Shown here piece after piece: positions 32,678 to 40,235 of a stretch of 64,000 nucleotides of DNA. Positions within the stretch are counted from its first letter, which is position 1; every line of letters starts with the position of its first letter. Source of the stretch: JAJFGI01 sp036397065 (GTDB lineage: Bacteria > Pseudomonadota > Alphaproteobacteria > Kiloniellales > J153); assembly GCA_036397065.1 (NCBI GenBank), contig DASWJP010000004.1:1-64000 (forward strand). Reading direction: 5' to 3'. A program made the translations under genes and the position numbers. Under the pieces are notes generated by a model. The model did not search any database and was not told the DNA's origin. It worked only from the letters and a program-made list of their open reading frames with translations.

Positions 32678-33814
32678 TTACGGCAGCATATAGAACTGCG
32701 TCCCGAACCAGCGCCAGCGGCCATCGGGCCCCGGCATGGTGCAATTGATGCGCGCCCGCCCGGGGCGCAACGGTTGTGCCAGGCGCACCTCGATGCGCCG
32801 CTCGCCCAGACGCTCCAGGGTGATTTGCCCGGTGCTGGCGAAGCAGTTCAGGGCCGCGATGCCCGACACACTCTCATCCCCCGACACACTCTCATCCACG
32901 GTAAAGCCGAACGGCGGCGGGTTGGCCGCGGGCCGAATCAGAAAATCGGCGGGGGTCACATCGCGCACCGGCAGCGGCAACGAATTCACCGCCAAACGAA
33001 ACCGGTCCATGTCACCGTACGTCTCGTTGAAGGGATAGCGCGGCATGGCAAAGGGATCGCCGGTGCGGGCAATCGCCCCCGACTGCTGGCCGAAGGCGGC
33101 GGCAAACCCCGACTGGGCCACCAGATCGCGCAGCGCCCGGCCGTATTCGCCGTAGGTATAGGCGAACAGCGCCGGCTCCTGGCGCAGCTCCTGCTGAAAC
33201 CGCGCCGTGGCGGCGGCCAGCTCGGCCCGGTTCGCTGCCGCCGATTGCCCCACCATATGCTCGTGATCGACGCCGTGATGGCCGATGGTCACCAGACCGC
33301 TGGCGGTCATCTCGCGGATCTGGTCCCAATTCATATAGCCGCGCAGGCCCCGGTCGATGGCGCCGGTGGCGACGAACAGGGTGAAGGGCAGTTTCGCGGC
33401 CAGCAGGCGCGGCCATGCCTCGGCGTAGACCGAGGCAAAGGCATCGTCGATGGAAATGCCCACGGTGCGATCCGGCAACGCCCGGCCCTCCTTCAAGGCG
33501 GCGACGATTTCCGGCACCGGCAGGACCGTATAGCGGCCCGATGTCAGCTCGGCGATGTGCGCCTCGAATTGTTCCAGGCGGATGTTGGTGGACGGCAGGT
33601 TCGATTCGCCGAAGCGGTGGTACATCACCACCACCGCGCCGTTATCCAGCGGCACCTGGGCGATCGCCGACCCGGCCAAGCCAACCATGCCAAGGACGAG
33701 TGAGGCGGCCAGGACGCCCCTGCGGTATCGCTGGGATATCTTGGCCGTTAGTGTATCGAATCGCCCTGTCGTGGGCCGGTCATCTGTCACGTCTCCGCGT
33801 CCCCCCCTTGCCAT
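32678..33814 (-). CDS. Polysaccharide deacetylase (NodB-like) family protein, exported
   Basis: 378 aa. An N-terminal signal or anchor (GVLAASLVLGMVGLAGSAIAQV) is followed by a NodB-type fold: YHRFGESN, motif 1 as SIDDAFASVYAEAW (family usually TFDD), and motif 2 as GHHGVDHEHM, supplying metal-binding His residues. Members deacetylate cell-surface polysaccharides or peptidoglycan; the substrate is unknown. The C-terminal about 120 residues form a separate beta-rich region with a duplicated DESVSG hexapeptide (18-bp tandem DNA repeat). A GTG at 33790 is an alternative start. Confidence 0.83.
   Translation of the reverse strand: MARGGRGDVTDDRPTTGRFDTLTAKISQRYRRGVLAASLVLGMVGLAGSAIAQVPLDNGAVVVMYHRFGESNLPSTNIRLEQFEAHIAELTSGRYTVLPVPEIVAALKEGRALPDRTVGISIDDAFASVYAEAWPRLLAAKLPFTLFVATGAIDRGLRGYMNWDQIREMTASGLVTIGHHGVDHEHMVGQSAAANRAELAAATARFQQELRQEPALFAYTYGEYGRALRDLVAQSGFAAAFGQQSGAIARTGDPFAMPRYPFNETYGDMDRFRLAVNSLPLPVRDVTPADFLIRPAANPPPFGFTVDESVSGDESVSGIAALNCFASTGQITLERLGERRIEVRLAQPLRPGRARINCTMPGPDGRWRWFGTQFYMLP
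32862..32897. repeat. Perfect 18-bp tandem duplication inside the deacetylase gene
   Basis: Two identical 18-bp units (32862-32879 and 32880-32897) encode the hexapeptide DESVSG twice. The length is a multiple of three, so copy-number change would keep the frame. It probably arose by slippage or unequal exchange. Confidence 0.9.
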
Positions 33815-33945
33815 GCCCGCGTCGTCCTGGGAGTCTATCGCTCCCAGGGGTTGCCGCTCAAGGTGCCATTGCCGGCGTCATGTCCGGCGCGGATCACCGC
33901 CGGGGTCACCCGAGATTCGATGTCACAGTTGAAAGAGAGGTCATC

Positions 33946-34536
33946 GTGGACAAGACCCTGAACGATTCGGCGCTGGATACCCTCTTCCGCGAGGCGCGCA
34001 CCCACCGGGCCTGGCAGGACCGGGAGGTCGGCGACGACGTGCTCCATGCGGTCTATGACTTGGCCAAGATGGCGCCGACCAGCGGCAACTGCTCGCCCAT
34101 GCGGGTGCTGTTCGTCAAATCCGCCGAAGCCAAGGCGCGTCTGCGTCCCGCATTGGACAAGGGCAATGTGGCGAAAACCATGGCCGCACCGGCAACCGCG
34201 ATCATCGCCTATGATCTGGAGTTCTACGATCACCTGCCGCGCTTGGCGCCGCATATGGATGCGCGCGCCTTGTTTGTCGGCAACGATCCATTGATCCAGG
34301 AAACCGCGTTTCGCAACGGTTGCCTGCAAGGGGCCTATCTGATCATCGCTGCCCGCGCCCTGGGTCTGGACTGCGGTCCCATGGATGGTTTCGATGCCGC
34401 CATGGTCGACCGGGAATTTTTTGCGAACCGCAAGGTCAAATCCAACTTCCTGTGCAATCTGGGCCATGGGGAGATCAGCAAGGTGCATCCGCGCGCACCC
34501 CGCTTCTCCTTCGATGACGTGTGCAAAATCCTCTAG
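33946..34536 (+). CDS. rutE: Nitroreductase family protein, malonic semialdehyde reductase RutE-like
   Basis: 196 aa from the GTG at 33946, with GAGAGG 5 bp upstream; the length equals that of RutE. Conserved features are DTLFREARTHRAWQDREV, MAPTSGNCSPMRVLFV, AAPATAIIAYDLEFYDHLP and ALGLDCGPMDGFD, all typical of the RutE/HadB subgroup of FMN-dependent nitroreductases. RutE reduces malonic semialdehyde to 3-hydroxypropionate in the Rut pyrimidine pathway. No other rut genes are present, so in this organism it may act as a general semialdehyde or quinone reductase. Divergent from the deacetylase gene. Confidence 0.85.
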   Translation: MDKTLNDSALDTLFREARTHRAWQDREVGDDVLHAVYDLAKMAPTSGNCSPMRVLFVKSAEAKARLRPALDKGNVAKTMAAPATAIIAYDLEFYDHLPRLAPHMDARALFVGNDPLIQETAFRNGCLQGAYLIIAARALGLDCGPMDGFDAAMVDREFFANRKVKSNFLCNLGHGEISKVHPRAPRFSFDDVCKIL

Positions 34537-34567
34537 ACCCGCCATCTGGGGCGGAGGTCTAGCCGCC

Positions 34568-35323
34568 ATGGCAAAGCATCTCCCCGGGTCCGGGTGCGCG
34601 CGCTGTCTGCTCGCCCTCGATGCGGCGGGTGCGGCCTGCTCGGCGGCGGTGTGGCGCGACGGCCGGGTTGCCGCCCGCCGCTTCGCCGCCATGGGTCGCG
34701 GCCAGTCGGAGCATCTGCTGCCCATGATCGAGGCGGTCATGGCCGAGGCCGCCGTCGATTACGAGGCCCTGGAGGCGGTGGCGGTGACCGTCGGGCCGGG
34801 CGGCTTTACCGGTGTGCGCATCGGCCTGGCGGCGGCCCGCGGCCTGGCCCTGGCCTGGCGCACGCCGCTCATCGGCATCAGCAATTTCGCCGCCGTGGCG
34901 GCGGCTGTGCCGGTGGCCGAGGGTACGGGCCGGACCTTGGTGGTGGTCCTCGACAGCAAACGTCATGAGTCGTATGTGCAGGCCTTTGCACCGATCGGCG
35001 ATGGCCCGGCGCGGCCGCTTGGGCCTGGTGCCGCCGTTGCGCCGGATGAGTTGGATGCCTGGTTGCCCGCCGGACCGGTGCTGCTGGCCGGCGATGGGCT
35101 GCAGCCGGCCTTGGCCGTTCTGCAGGCGGTAGGGCGGGATGCCCGTGCCGCCACGTCGCCGGGTTGGACCGATGCCGCGCAGGTGGCCAGGCTCGCCGCC
35201 GCCCAGCCACTGCCGGGACCGCAGGCGCCACCCCCGCGGCCGCTTTACCTGCGGGCGCCGGATGTGACCGTGCCGACGGTGAACCCGCCGAATGCAAGCC
35301 CGCCGGGCCGGCCGGCCCGATGA
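34568..35323 (+). CDS. tsaB: tRNA threonylcarbamoyladenosine biosynthesis protein TsaB
   Basis: 251 aa. The N-terminal ASKHA-type segment CLLALDAAGAACSAAVWRDGR is followed by the hallmark VAVTVGPGGFTGVRIGLAAARGLALA and then SKRHESYVQAF. TsaB supports TsaD in adding threonylcarbamoyl to A37 of ANN-decoding tRNAs. The ATG at 34568 follows GGAGG by about 11 bp. The stop overlaps the start of rimI (ATGA), the frequent tsaB-rimI pair. The C-terminus is Pro-rich. Confidence 0.92.
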   Translation: MAKHLPGSGCARCLLALDAAGAACSAAVWRDGRVAARRFAAMGRGQSEHLLPMIEAVMAEAAVDYEALEAVAVTVGPGGFTGVRIGLAAARGLALAWRTPLIGISNFAAVAAAVPVAEGTGRTLVVVLDSKRHESYVQAFAPIGDGPARPLGPGAAVAPDELDAWLPAGPVLLAGDGLQPALAVLQAVGRDARAATSPGWTDAAQVARLAAAQPLPGPQAPPPRPLYLRAPDVTVPTVNPPNASPPGRPAR

Positions 35324-35823
35324 GCGTGCTTGCCGCGCCCGGCTTCGCCCTTCGCCCGGTCAGCCCGTTCGATGTCACGCTGATTGCCGCCCTGCATGCC
35401 GATAGTTTCACCGGCCTAACGGCCGGGCAGGTGTGGGATGCCAAGGCGGTGGCGGAAATTCTCGCCATGCCGGGGGCCTATGGGCTGCTCGCCAGCGCCG
35501 AGACAGCTCCCTCCATGGCCCCCGTGCCCGTCGGCTTCCTGCTCGGCCAGAGTGTCGCCGGGACCGGCGAGATCCTCTCCTTGGGCATGGCCCGGGCCTG
35601 GCGCCGCCGGGGCGGTGCCCGCCTGCTGCTGCGCGCCGCCATCGACCAAGCCTCGGAAGCCGCCCTCTCCCGCCTGTTCCTGGAGGTTGCCGAGGACAAC
35701 GAGGCGGCTCTCGCCCTCTATGCCGCCGAGGGATTTTCCCCCATCGCCCGCCGCCCGGCCTACTACCAGCGGGCGCAAGGCCCATCGGCCAGCGCCCTGG
35801 TTCTGGCCCGCGACCTCGCCTAG
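35320..35823 (+). CDS. rimI: Ribosomal protein S18-alanine N-acetyltransferase (RimI-like GNAT)
   Basis: 167 aa GNAT domain: FALRPVSPFDVTLIAALHADSF, the acetyl-CoA motif MARAWRRRGGARLLLRAAI, and LFLEVAEDNEAALALYAAEGF with YYQR near the end, as in RimI. RimI acetylates the N-terminal alanine of ribosomal protein S18. Coupling to tsaB supports the assignment. The R/Q-x-x-G-x-G/A motif reads RRRGGA, slightly divergent but usable. A 240-bp AT-rich gap follows. Confidence 0.86.
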   Translation: MSVLAAPGFALRPVSPFDVTLIAALHADSFTGLTAGQVWDAKAVAEILAMPGAYGLLASAETAPSMAPVPVGFLLGQSVAGTGEILSLGMARAWRRRGGARLLLRAAIDQASEAALSRLFLEVAEDNEAALALYAAEGFSPIARRPAYYQRAQGPSASALVLARDLA

Positions 35824-36000
35824 GCCGAACTGACGACCGATACGACTTTGCTTCGTTTTGTTGGCATTTTTAACGAACAGGAGGTTTCTATTGGTCGCGT
35901 TGCCACAGAAATCAATGAATTAACCATATTCGAGCAGAAGTTTTTTGTCCGCTGAATGATCTCCGCTTGGGTGACTACTGGTCCCGAAGCATTATTATTG

Positions 36001-36029
36001 TTGCTTTGCCCGAATAGCGAACTTATATA
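36001..36029 (+). promoter_or_regulatory. Candidate sigma70-type promoter for mucR
   Basis: TTGCTT (36001-36006), a 17-bp spacer and TATATA (36024-36029) lie 35 bp before the mucR ATG, inside an unusually AT-rich gap (35824-36063). Such AT tracts are typical of MucR-controlled promoters, so autoregulation is plausible but not shown. Apart from this promoter the gap holds only a marginal 35-codon open frame (35848-35955). Confidence 0.5.
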
Positions 36030-36063
36030 GAGACCAGACAAACAAAACGGACAAGAAACCATA

Positions 36064-36480
36064 ATGACCGAGCAAGCTAAACCCAGCGAACTGTTGGCGT
36101 TGACGACCAATATCGTCGCTGCACATGTGGCGAACAATTCCGTGGCCGTGGCCGATTTGCCGCGATTGATCCGCGATGTACACGAAACCTTGACCAGTGT
36201 TGGCGGCGCCGGCCCGCGCGAGCCCGAGCGGCCGACCCCGGCGGTTCCCGTCAAGAAGTCCGTGACGCCGGACTATGTTGTGTGCCTGGAAGACGGCAAA
36301 AAGCTGAAGATGCTCAAACGGCATCTGAAGACAGCCTACAACATGACACCGGATGAATACCGCGATCGCTGGGGCCTGGGCGCCGACTATCCGATGGTCG
36401 CGCCGAATTACGCCAAGCAGCGCAGCCGGTTGGCCAAGCAAATCGGCTTGGGCACGCGGGCGCGGCGCAAGAAGGCATAA
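36064..36480 (+). CDS. mucR: Ros/MucR family transcriptional regulator
   Basis: 138 aa. Ros/MucR proteins are zinc-finger-like DNA-binding repressors that control exopolysaccharide, motility and cell-cycle genes in alphaproteobacteria. The domain VTPDYVVCLEDGKKLKMLKRHLKTAYNMTPDEYRDRWGL is unmistakable (read in parts). In place of the C-x2-C-x9-H-x4-H zinc ligands it shows Cys, Asp, His and Tyr, so metal binding is probably lost, as in some characterised homologues. The tail is basic (RARRKKA). It is alone on its transcript, with a promoter candidate 35 bp upstream, and fur follows after about 100 bp. Confidence 0.93.
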   Translation: MTEQAKPSELLALTTNIVAAHVANNSVAVADLPRLIRDVHETLTSVGGAGPREPERPTPAVPVKKSVTPDYVVCLEDGKKLKMLKRHLKTAYNMTPDEYRDRWGLGADYPMVAPNYAKQRSRLAKQIGLGTRARRKKA

Positions 36481-36581
36481 GGGCCCGTACCGGGCCGCCG
36501 GCCCCACGTTGTTCCGTTGTGGGCGGCGGCCGTCTTGTCCGCTATACTGGCCGTTGACGACGATTGAACGTCACCGGAGAT

Positions 36582-37061
36582 ATGGCCTCGCTTCTCGAAC
36601 GGCTCTGCAAGGAAAAGGGACTGAAGATGACCGGCCAGCGGCGGGTCATCGCACAGATCCTGTCGGACTCCGGCGATCATCCGGATGTGGAGACGCTGTA
36701 CCAGCGCGCGGCTCTTGTCGATCCGCGGATTTCCATTGCCACGGTCTATCGGACGGTCAAGCTTTTCGAACAGGCCAATATTCTCACCCGCCACGACTTC
36801 GGCGACGGGCGCGCGCGGTATGAAACGGTGGCGCCCGAACACCACGATCACTTGATCGATACGGCCACCGGCCAGGTCATCGAATTCCGCAACGACGAGA
36901 TCGAACGTCTGCAGCGGGAAGCGGCCCGGGTCTTGGGTTATCGGCTCGTCGGCCATCGCCTGGAGCTGTTTGGGGTTCGTATTGAAGACAAGAAAGCCAA
37001 GCCGGCCAAGGCATCCCGGCGTTCCGGGAACGGCTCGCCAAGCGGCGGCGGGACCGGCTAA
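36582..37061 (+). CDS. fur: Ferric uptake regulator family protein (Fur/Mur)
   Basis: 159 aa from the ATG at 36582; an in-frame TTG lies 18 bp earlier. The winged helix contains KMTGQRRVIAQILSDSGDHPDVETLYQRAA and SIATVYRTVKLFEQANI. The metal region HHDHLIDTATGQVIEF is of the classical Fur type. In alphaproteobacteria this branch often responds to manganese (Mur) or has a minor role beside Irr, which is also encoded in this window. The C-terminal Ser/Gly-rich tail replaces the second Cys-containing site. It precedes olsB by 55 bp in the same direction. Confidence 0.93.
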   Translation: MASLLERLCKEKGLKMTGQRRVIAQILSDSGDHPDVETLYQRAALVDPRISIATVYRTVKLFEQANILTRHDFGDGRARYETVAPEHHDHLIDTATGQVIEFRNDEIERLQREAARVLGYRLVGHRLELFGVRIEDKKAKPAKASRRSGNGSPSGGGTG

Positions 37062-37116
37062 GATCGGTGCGTATCGCCGAGTGCCCGGGAACCGCCCGCA
37101 AAGGAAGCGCGCCGCG

Positions 37117-37944
37117 ATGGCCGTACTCGATTTAAACCGAGACAGGCTGGTCGACGTCCGGGTCGGCGATTTGCGCCTGCGTTTGGCGGAAACCGAGGCC
37201 GAGGTCGAGGCCGCGCAGAGTTTACGCTACCGTATCTTCTACGAATCCATGGCGGCACGGCCGACTCCGGAAATGGCGGCGGCGCGCCGCGACTTCGATT
37301 CCTTCGACGAGTATTGCGATCATCTTCTGGTTTTCGATACACGCCGCGGCGACGGGCCGGAGGCGGTGATCGGCACCTACCGGGTGATGCGCCGGCCGGC
37401 GGCCGCGGAACGCGGCCAGTTCTATTCCGCCGACGAATTCGATATTTCCAACCTGTTGGCCTACCCGGGAGAAATCCTGGAGCTGGGCCGCTCGTGCATC
37501 GATGCGGCGTACCGCACGGGCACGACCATGCAGTTGCTCTGGCGCGGCATCGCCGAATACGGTTTGGTCCACCGGATCGAACTGATGTTCGGCTGCGCCA
37601 GCCTGCCGGGCATTGATCCGGATCGCCTGGCCGTGCCGTTGACCTATCTCTATCACCATCACTTGGCGCCGCCGGCGCTCCGGCCCTGGGCAATTCCGGA
37701 GCGCTATGTGGCGATGAACCGGATGCCGCCGGAGAGCATCGTCCCGCGCCGCGCCTTGCAGACGTTGCCGCCGCTGATCAAAGGCTATCTGCGTCTGGGC
37801 GGCTTCGTCGGCGAAGGGGCGGTGGTGGACAGCCAGTTCGGCACCACGGATGTGTGCATCGTGGTCAAGACCGAACTGGTGACCGACCGCTACTATCGCC
37901 ACTACACACGGGATGACGCGGACCGGGGCGAGGGTGCCAGCTGA
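37117..37944 (+). CDS. olsB: L-ornithine N-alpha-acyltransferase OlsB-like
   Basis: 275 aa from the ATG at 37117 with AGGAAG upstream. The GNAT-like hemolysin-type acyltransferase pattern is clear: AQSLRYRIFYESMAA, DEYCDHLLVFD, VIGTYRVMRR, ELGRSCIDAAYRTGTTMQLLWRGIAEY and FGCASLPGIDP. OlsB transfers a 3-hydroxyacyl group from ACP to ornithine, the first step of ornithine-lipid synthesis. olsA follows after 5 bp. In several rhizobia olsB is phosphate-starvation induced, yet there is no Pho box in the 55-bp gap here. Confidence 0.9.
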   Translation: MAVLDLNRDRLVDVRVGDLRLRLAETEAEVEAAQSLRYRIFYESMAARPTPEMAAARRDFDSFDEYCDHLLVFDTRRGDGPEAVIGTYRVMRRPAAAERGQFYSADEFDISNLLAYPGEILELGRSCIDAAYRTGTTMQLLWRGIAEYGLVHRIELMFGCASLPGIDPDRLAVPLTYLYHHHLAPPALRPWAIPERYVAMNRMPPESIVPRRALQTLPPLIKGYLRLGGFVGEGAVVDSQFGTTDVCIVVKTELVTDRYYRHYTRDDADRGEGAS

Positions 37945-37949
37945 CCCCG

Positions 37950-38807
37950 ATGGTCCCGACAGGTCTTGTCTCTCCATTCAAGGCGGTATTGCGCATCCTG
38001 CTCTATCTGGGATTCACGGCGCCGCTGTTGCCCGTGCAGGCGGTGGCCGTGCTCTTCCGCCTGCCGCTGCGCAAGCGGCTGCCGCTCTGGTATCACCGCT
38101 GCTGCTGCCGGATCCTGGGGCTCAGGGTGGAGTGCCGCGGTCCACAATCGCACCGGCATCCGACCCTTTATGTCTCCAACCACGCCTCCTATTTCGATAT
38201 CGAGGTGCTCGGCTCCCTGATCGCCGGGTCCTTCGTCGCCAAGCAGGAGGTGGCCAAATGGCCCTTGTTCGGCTGGCTGGCCAAGCTGCAGGGCTCGGTC
38301 TTCATCGAGCGCCAGGGCAAGCGGGTGGCGGCGCACCGGGACGAAATGAGCACCCGTCTGGAAGCCGGCGACGATCTGATCCTCTTCGCCGAGGGAACCA
38401 GCGGCGACGGCAACCGGGTGCTGCCGTTCAAAAGCGCGCTGTTTGCGGCGGCGAGCGCCCGCCCCGGCGGCCAGCCGCTGGCCGTGCAGCCGGTCTCGAT
38501 TGCTTATACCAAGCTGGACGGGGTGCCCATGGGGCGCTATCTCAGGCCGTTCTTCGCTTGGTACGGCGACATGGAGCTGGCCGGTCATTTGTGGCAGGCG
38601 GTGGGTTTCGGCCGGGTGACGGTGGAGGTGGAGTTTCATCCGCCGGTGACCATCGATGAGTTTACCTCGCGCAAGGCCCTGTGCGAGCACTGCCAAATGC
38701 GGGTCGCGGCCGGGGTGGCCGCGGCCTTGGCCGGACGGCCGCGCGACCAGCCGGCACCGGCCGACGGTGCGGCGGCGGAGGCCCACACGGAGACGGTGAA
38801 CGGATAA
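37950..38807 (+). CDS. olsA: Lyso-ornithine lipid acyltransferase OlsA / PlsC family
   Basis: 285 aa. An N-terminal hydrophobic anchor is followed by the acyltransferase motifs: VSNHASYFDIEVLGSL (HX4D form; here HASYFD), FIERQGKR, and FAEGTSGDGNRVLPFKSALF. OlsA O-acylates lyso-ornithine lipid; some family members also act on lysophosphatidate. The tight linkage to olsB favours the ornithine-lipid role. It begins 5 bp after olsB and ends 15 bp before miaB, so it is probably in the same long transcript. Confidence 0.88.
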   Translation: MVPTGLVSPFKAVLRILLYLGFTAPLLPVQAVAVLFRLPLRKRLPLWYHRCCCRILGLRVECRGPQSHRHPTLYVSNHASYFDIEVLGSLIAGSFVAKQEVAKWPLFGWLAKLQGSVFIERQGKRVAAHRDEMSTRLEAGDDLILFAEGTSGDGNRVLPFKSALFAAASARPGGQPLAVQPVSIAYTKLDGVPMGRYLRPFFAWYGDMELAGHLWQAVGFGRVTVEVEFHPPVTIDEFTSRKALCEHCQMRVAAGVAAALAGRPRDQPAPADGAAAEAHTETVNG

Positions 38808-38822
38808 AAGGCGAATCGAGAC

Positions 38823-40235
38823 GTGCGCAAGAAGCTCTATATCAAGACCTACGGCTGCCAGATGAACGCATACGATTCGGCGCGCATGGCCGACGTGCTT
38901 GCGCCGCTGGGCTTCGAAAAGACGGCGGCGCCGGCCGGCGCCGACATGGTGATCCTGAATACCTGCCACATCCGCGAAAAAGCCTCGGAAAAAGTGTTTT
39001 CCGAATTGGGCCGGCTGCGCGCCCTGCAAACCGAGCGGGCCCGGACCGGCGGGCGCATGCTGGTCGCCGTGGCCGGCTGCGTGGCCCAGGCGGAGGGGGC
39101 GGAAATCCTGCGCCGCGCCCCGCATGTGGATCTGGTGGTCGGCCCACAAGCCTATCACCGCCTGCCGGAGATGCTCGCCCGCCTGGCGCGGGCCGGTGCG
39201 GCAGCACCCGATGGGGCCGGGCACGGCGTTCTGGATACGGAATTTCCGGTCGAATCGAAATTCGACCATCTGCCGGGTCTGGCCACCCCGCCCGGTGCGG
39301 CGGCGTTCCTGTCGGTGCAGGAGGGCTGCGACAAGTTCTGCACCTTCTGTGTCGTCCCCTATACCCGCGGCGCCGAGTATTCCCGCCCGGCCGCGGACGT
39401 GGTGGCCGAGGCGGAGCGCCTGTGCGCCGCCGGGGCGGTCGAAATCACCCTGCTGGGGCAGAACGTGAATGCCTATCACGGTGACGCGCCCGGCGGCGAT
39501 GGCACGCCGACATGGGGCCTGGGGCGCCTGATCCGCCGCCTGGCGGAGATCCCTTCGCTGCGGCGGTTGCGCTATACCACCTCCCATCCGCGGGATCTGG
39601 ATCAGGAGCTGATCGAAACGCACGCCGATGTGGCCAAGCTGATGCCGTTCCTGCATCTGCCGGTGCAATCGGGTTCCGATGCCATCCTCAAGGCGATGAA
39701 CCGCGGCCACATCGCGGATGACTACCGGCGCACGGTCGATCGACTGCGCCGCGCCGCGCCGGACACGGCACTTTCCTCGGATTTCATCGTCGGCTTTCCG
39801 GGCGAAAGCGAGGCCGACTTTGCCGCCACCTTGCGCCTGGTCAGCGAGATCGGCTACGCCCAAGCCTATACCTTCATGTACAGTCCGCGCCCCGGCACAC
39901 CGGCCGCCGCCCTGCCGGCCCAGGTGCCGGATGCGGTCAAGGCGGAACGCCTGGCCATGCTGCAGGCGTGCATCGCCGACCAGCAGATGGCCTTCAATCG
40001 GACGTGCGTCGGCCGCACCCTGCCGGTGCTGCTGCAGCGGCGCGGCCGCAAGCCGGGCCAGCTCATCGGCCGCAGCCCGTACATGCAATCGGTGCACGTG
40101 GCCGCCGGTTCTGCGGCGTTCGATCGCATTGCCGAGGTACGCATCGTCAGCGCCGGCCCGAACAGCCTGGCCGGCGAGCTGGCCGCAGGGCCGGCGCGTG
40201 CCAGCCACCGGCCCTTGGCGGAGGCCCAGGCATGA
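38823..40235 (+). CDS. miaB: tRNA-2-methylthio-N6-dimethylallyladenosine synthase MiaB
   Basis: 470 aa from a GTG at 38823. The N-terminal UPF0004 domain has TYGCQMNAYDSARM, NTCHIREKASEKVFSELGR and AGCVAQAEG, giving three Cys for one cluster. The radical SAM motif CDKFCTFCVVPYTRG carries CxxxCxxC, and a TRAM-like tail follows. It adds the methylthio group at A37 of tRNAs reading UNN codons. The stop overlaps the phoH start by 4 bp. Confidence 0.96.
   Translation: MRKKLYIKTYGCQMNAYDSARMADVLAPLGFEKTAAPAGADMVILNTCHIREKASEKVFSELGRLRALQTERARTGGRMLVAVAGCVAQAEGAEILRRAPHVDLVVGPQAYHRLPEMLARLARAGAAAPDGAGHGVLDTEFPVESKFDHLPGLATPPGAAAFLSVQEGCDKFCTFCVVPYTRGAEYSRPAADVVAEAERLCAAGAVEITLLGQNVNAYHGDAPGGDGTPTWGLGRLIRRLAEIPSLRRLRYTTSHPRDLDQELIETHADVAKLMPFLHLPVQSGSDAILKAMNRGHIADDYRRTVDRLRRAAPDTALSSDFIVGFPGESEADFAATLRLVSEIGYAQAYTFMYSPRPGTPAAALPAQVPDAVKAERLAMLQACIADQQMAFNRTCVGRTLPVLLQRRGRKPGQLIGRSPYMQSVHVAAGSAAFDRIAEVRIVSAGPNSLAGELAAGPARASHRPLAEAQA

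Noticed and set aside
35848..35955. A 35-codon frame with TTG start in the AT-rich gap after rimI
   Set aside because: AGGAGG at 35879-35884 is inside the frame, not ahead of it; the translation matches nothing I know. Kept only as a remark.
37062..37116. Pho box ahead of olsB, expected from rhizobial precedent
   Set aside because: No CTGTCA-type repeat pair occurs in the 55-bp gap.
37902..40208. A 768-codon frame on the minus strand opposite olsA and miaB
   Set aside because: Shadow of well-supported genes; the translation has no recognisable fold and is full of His/Gln/Arg.
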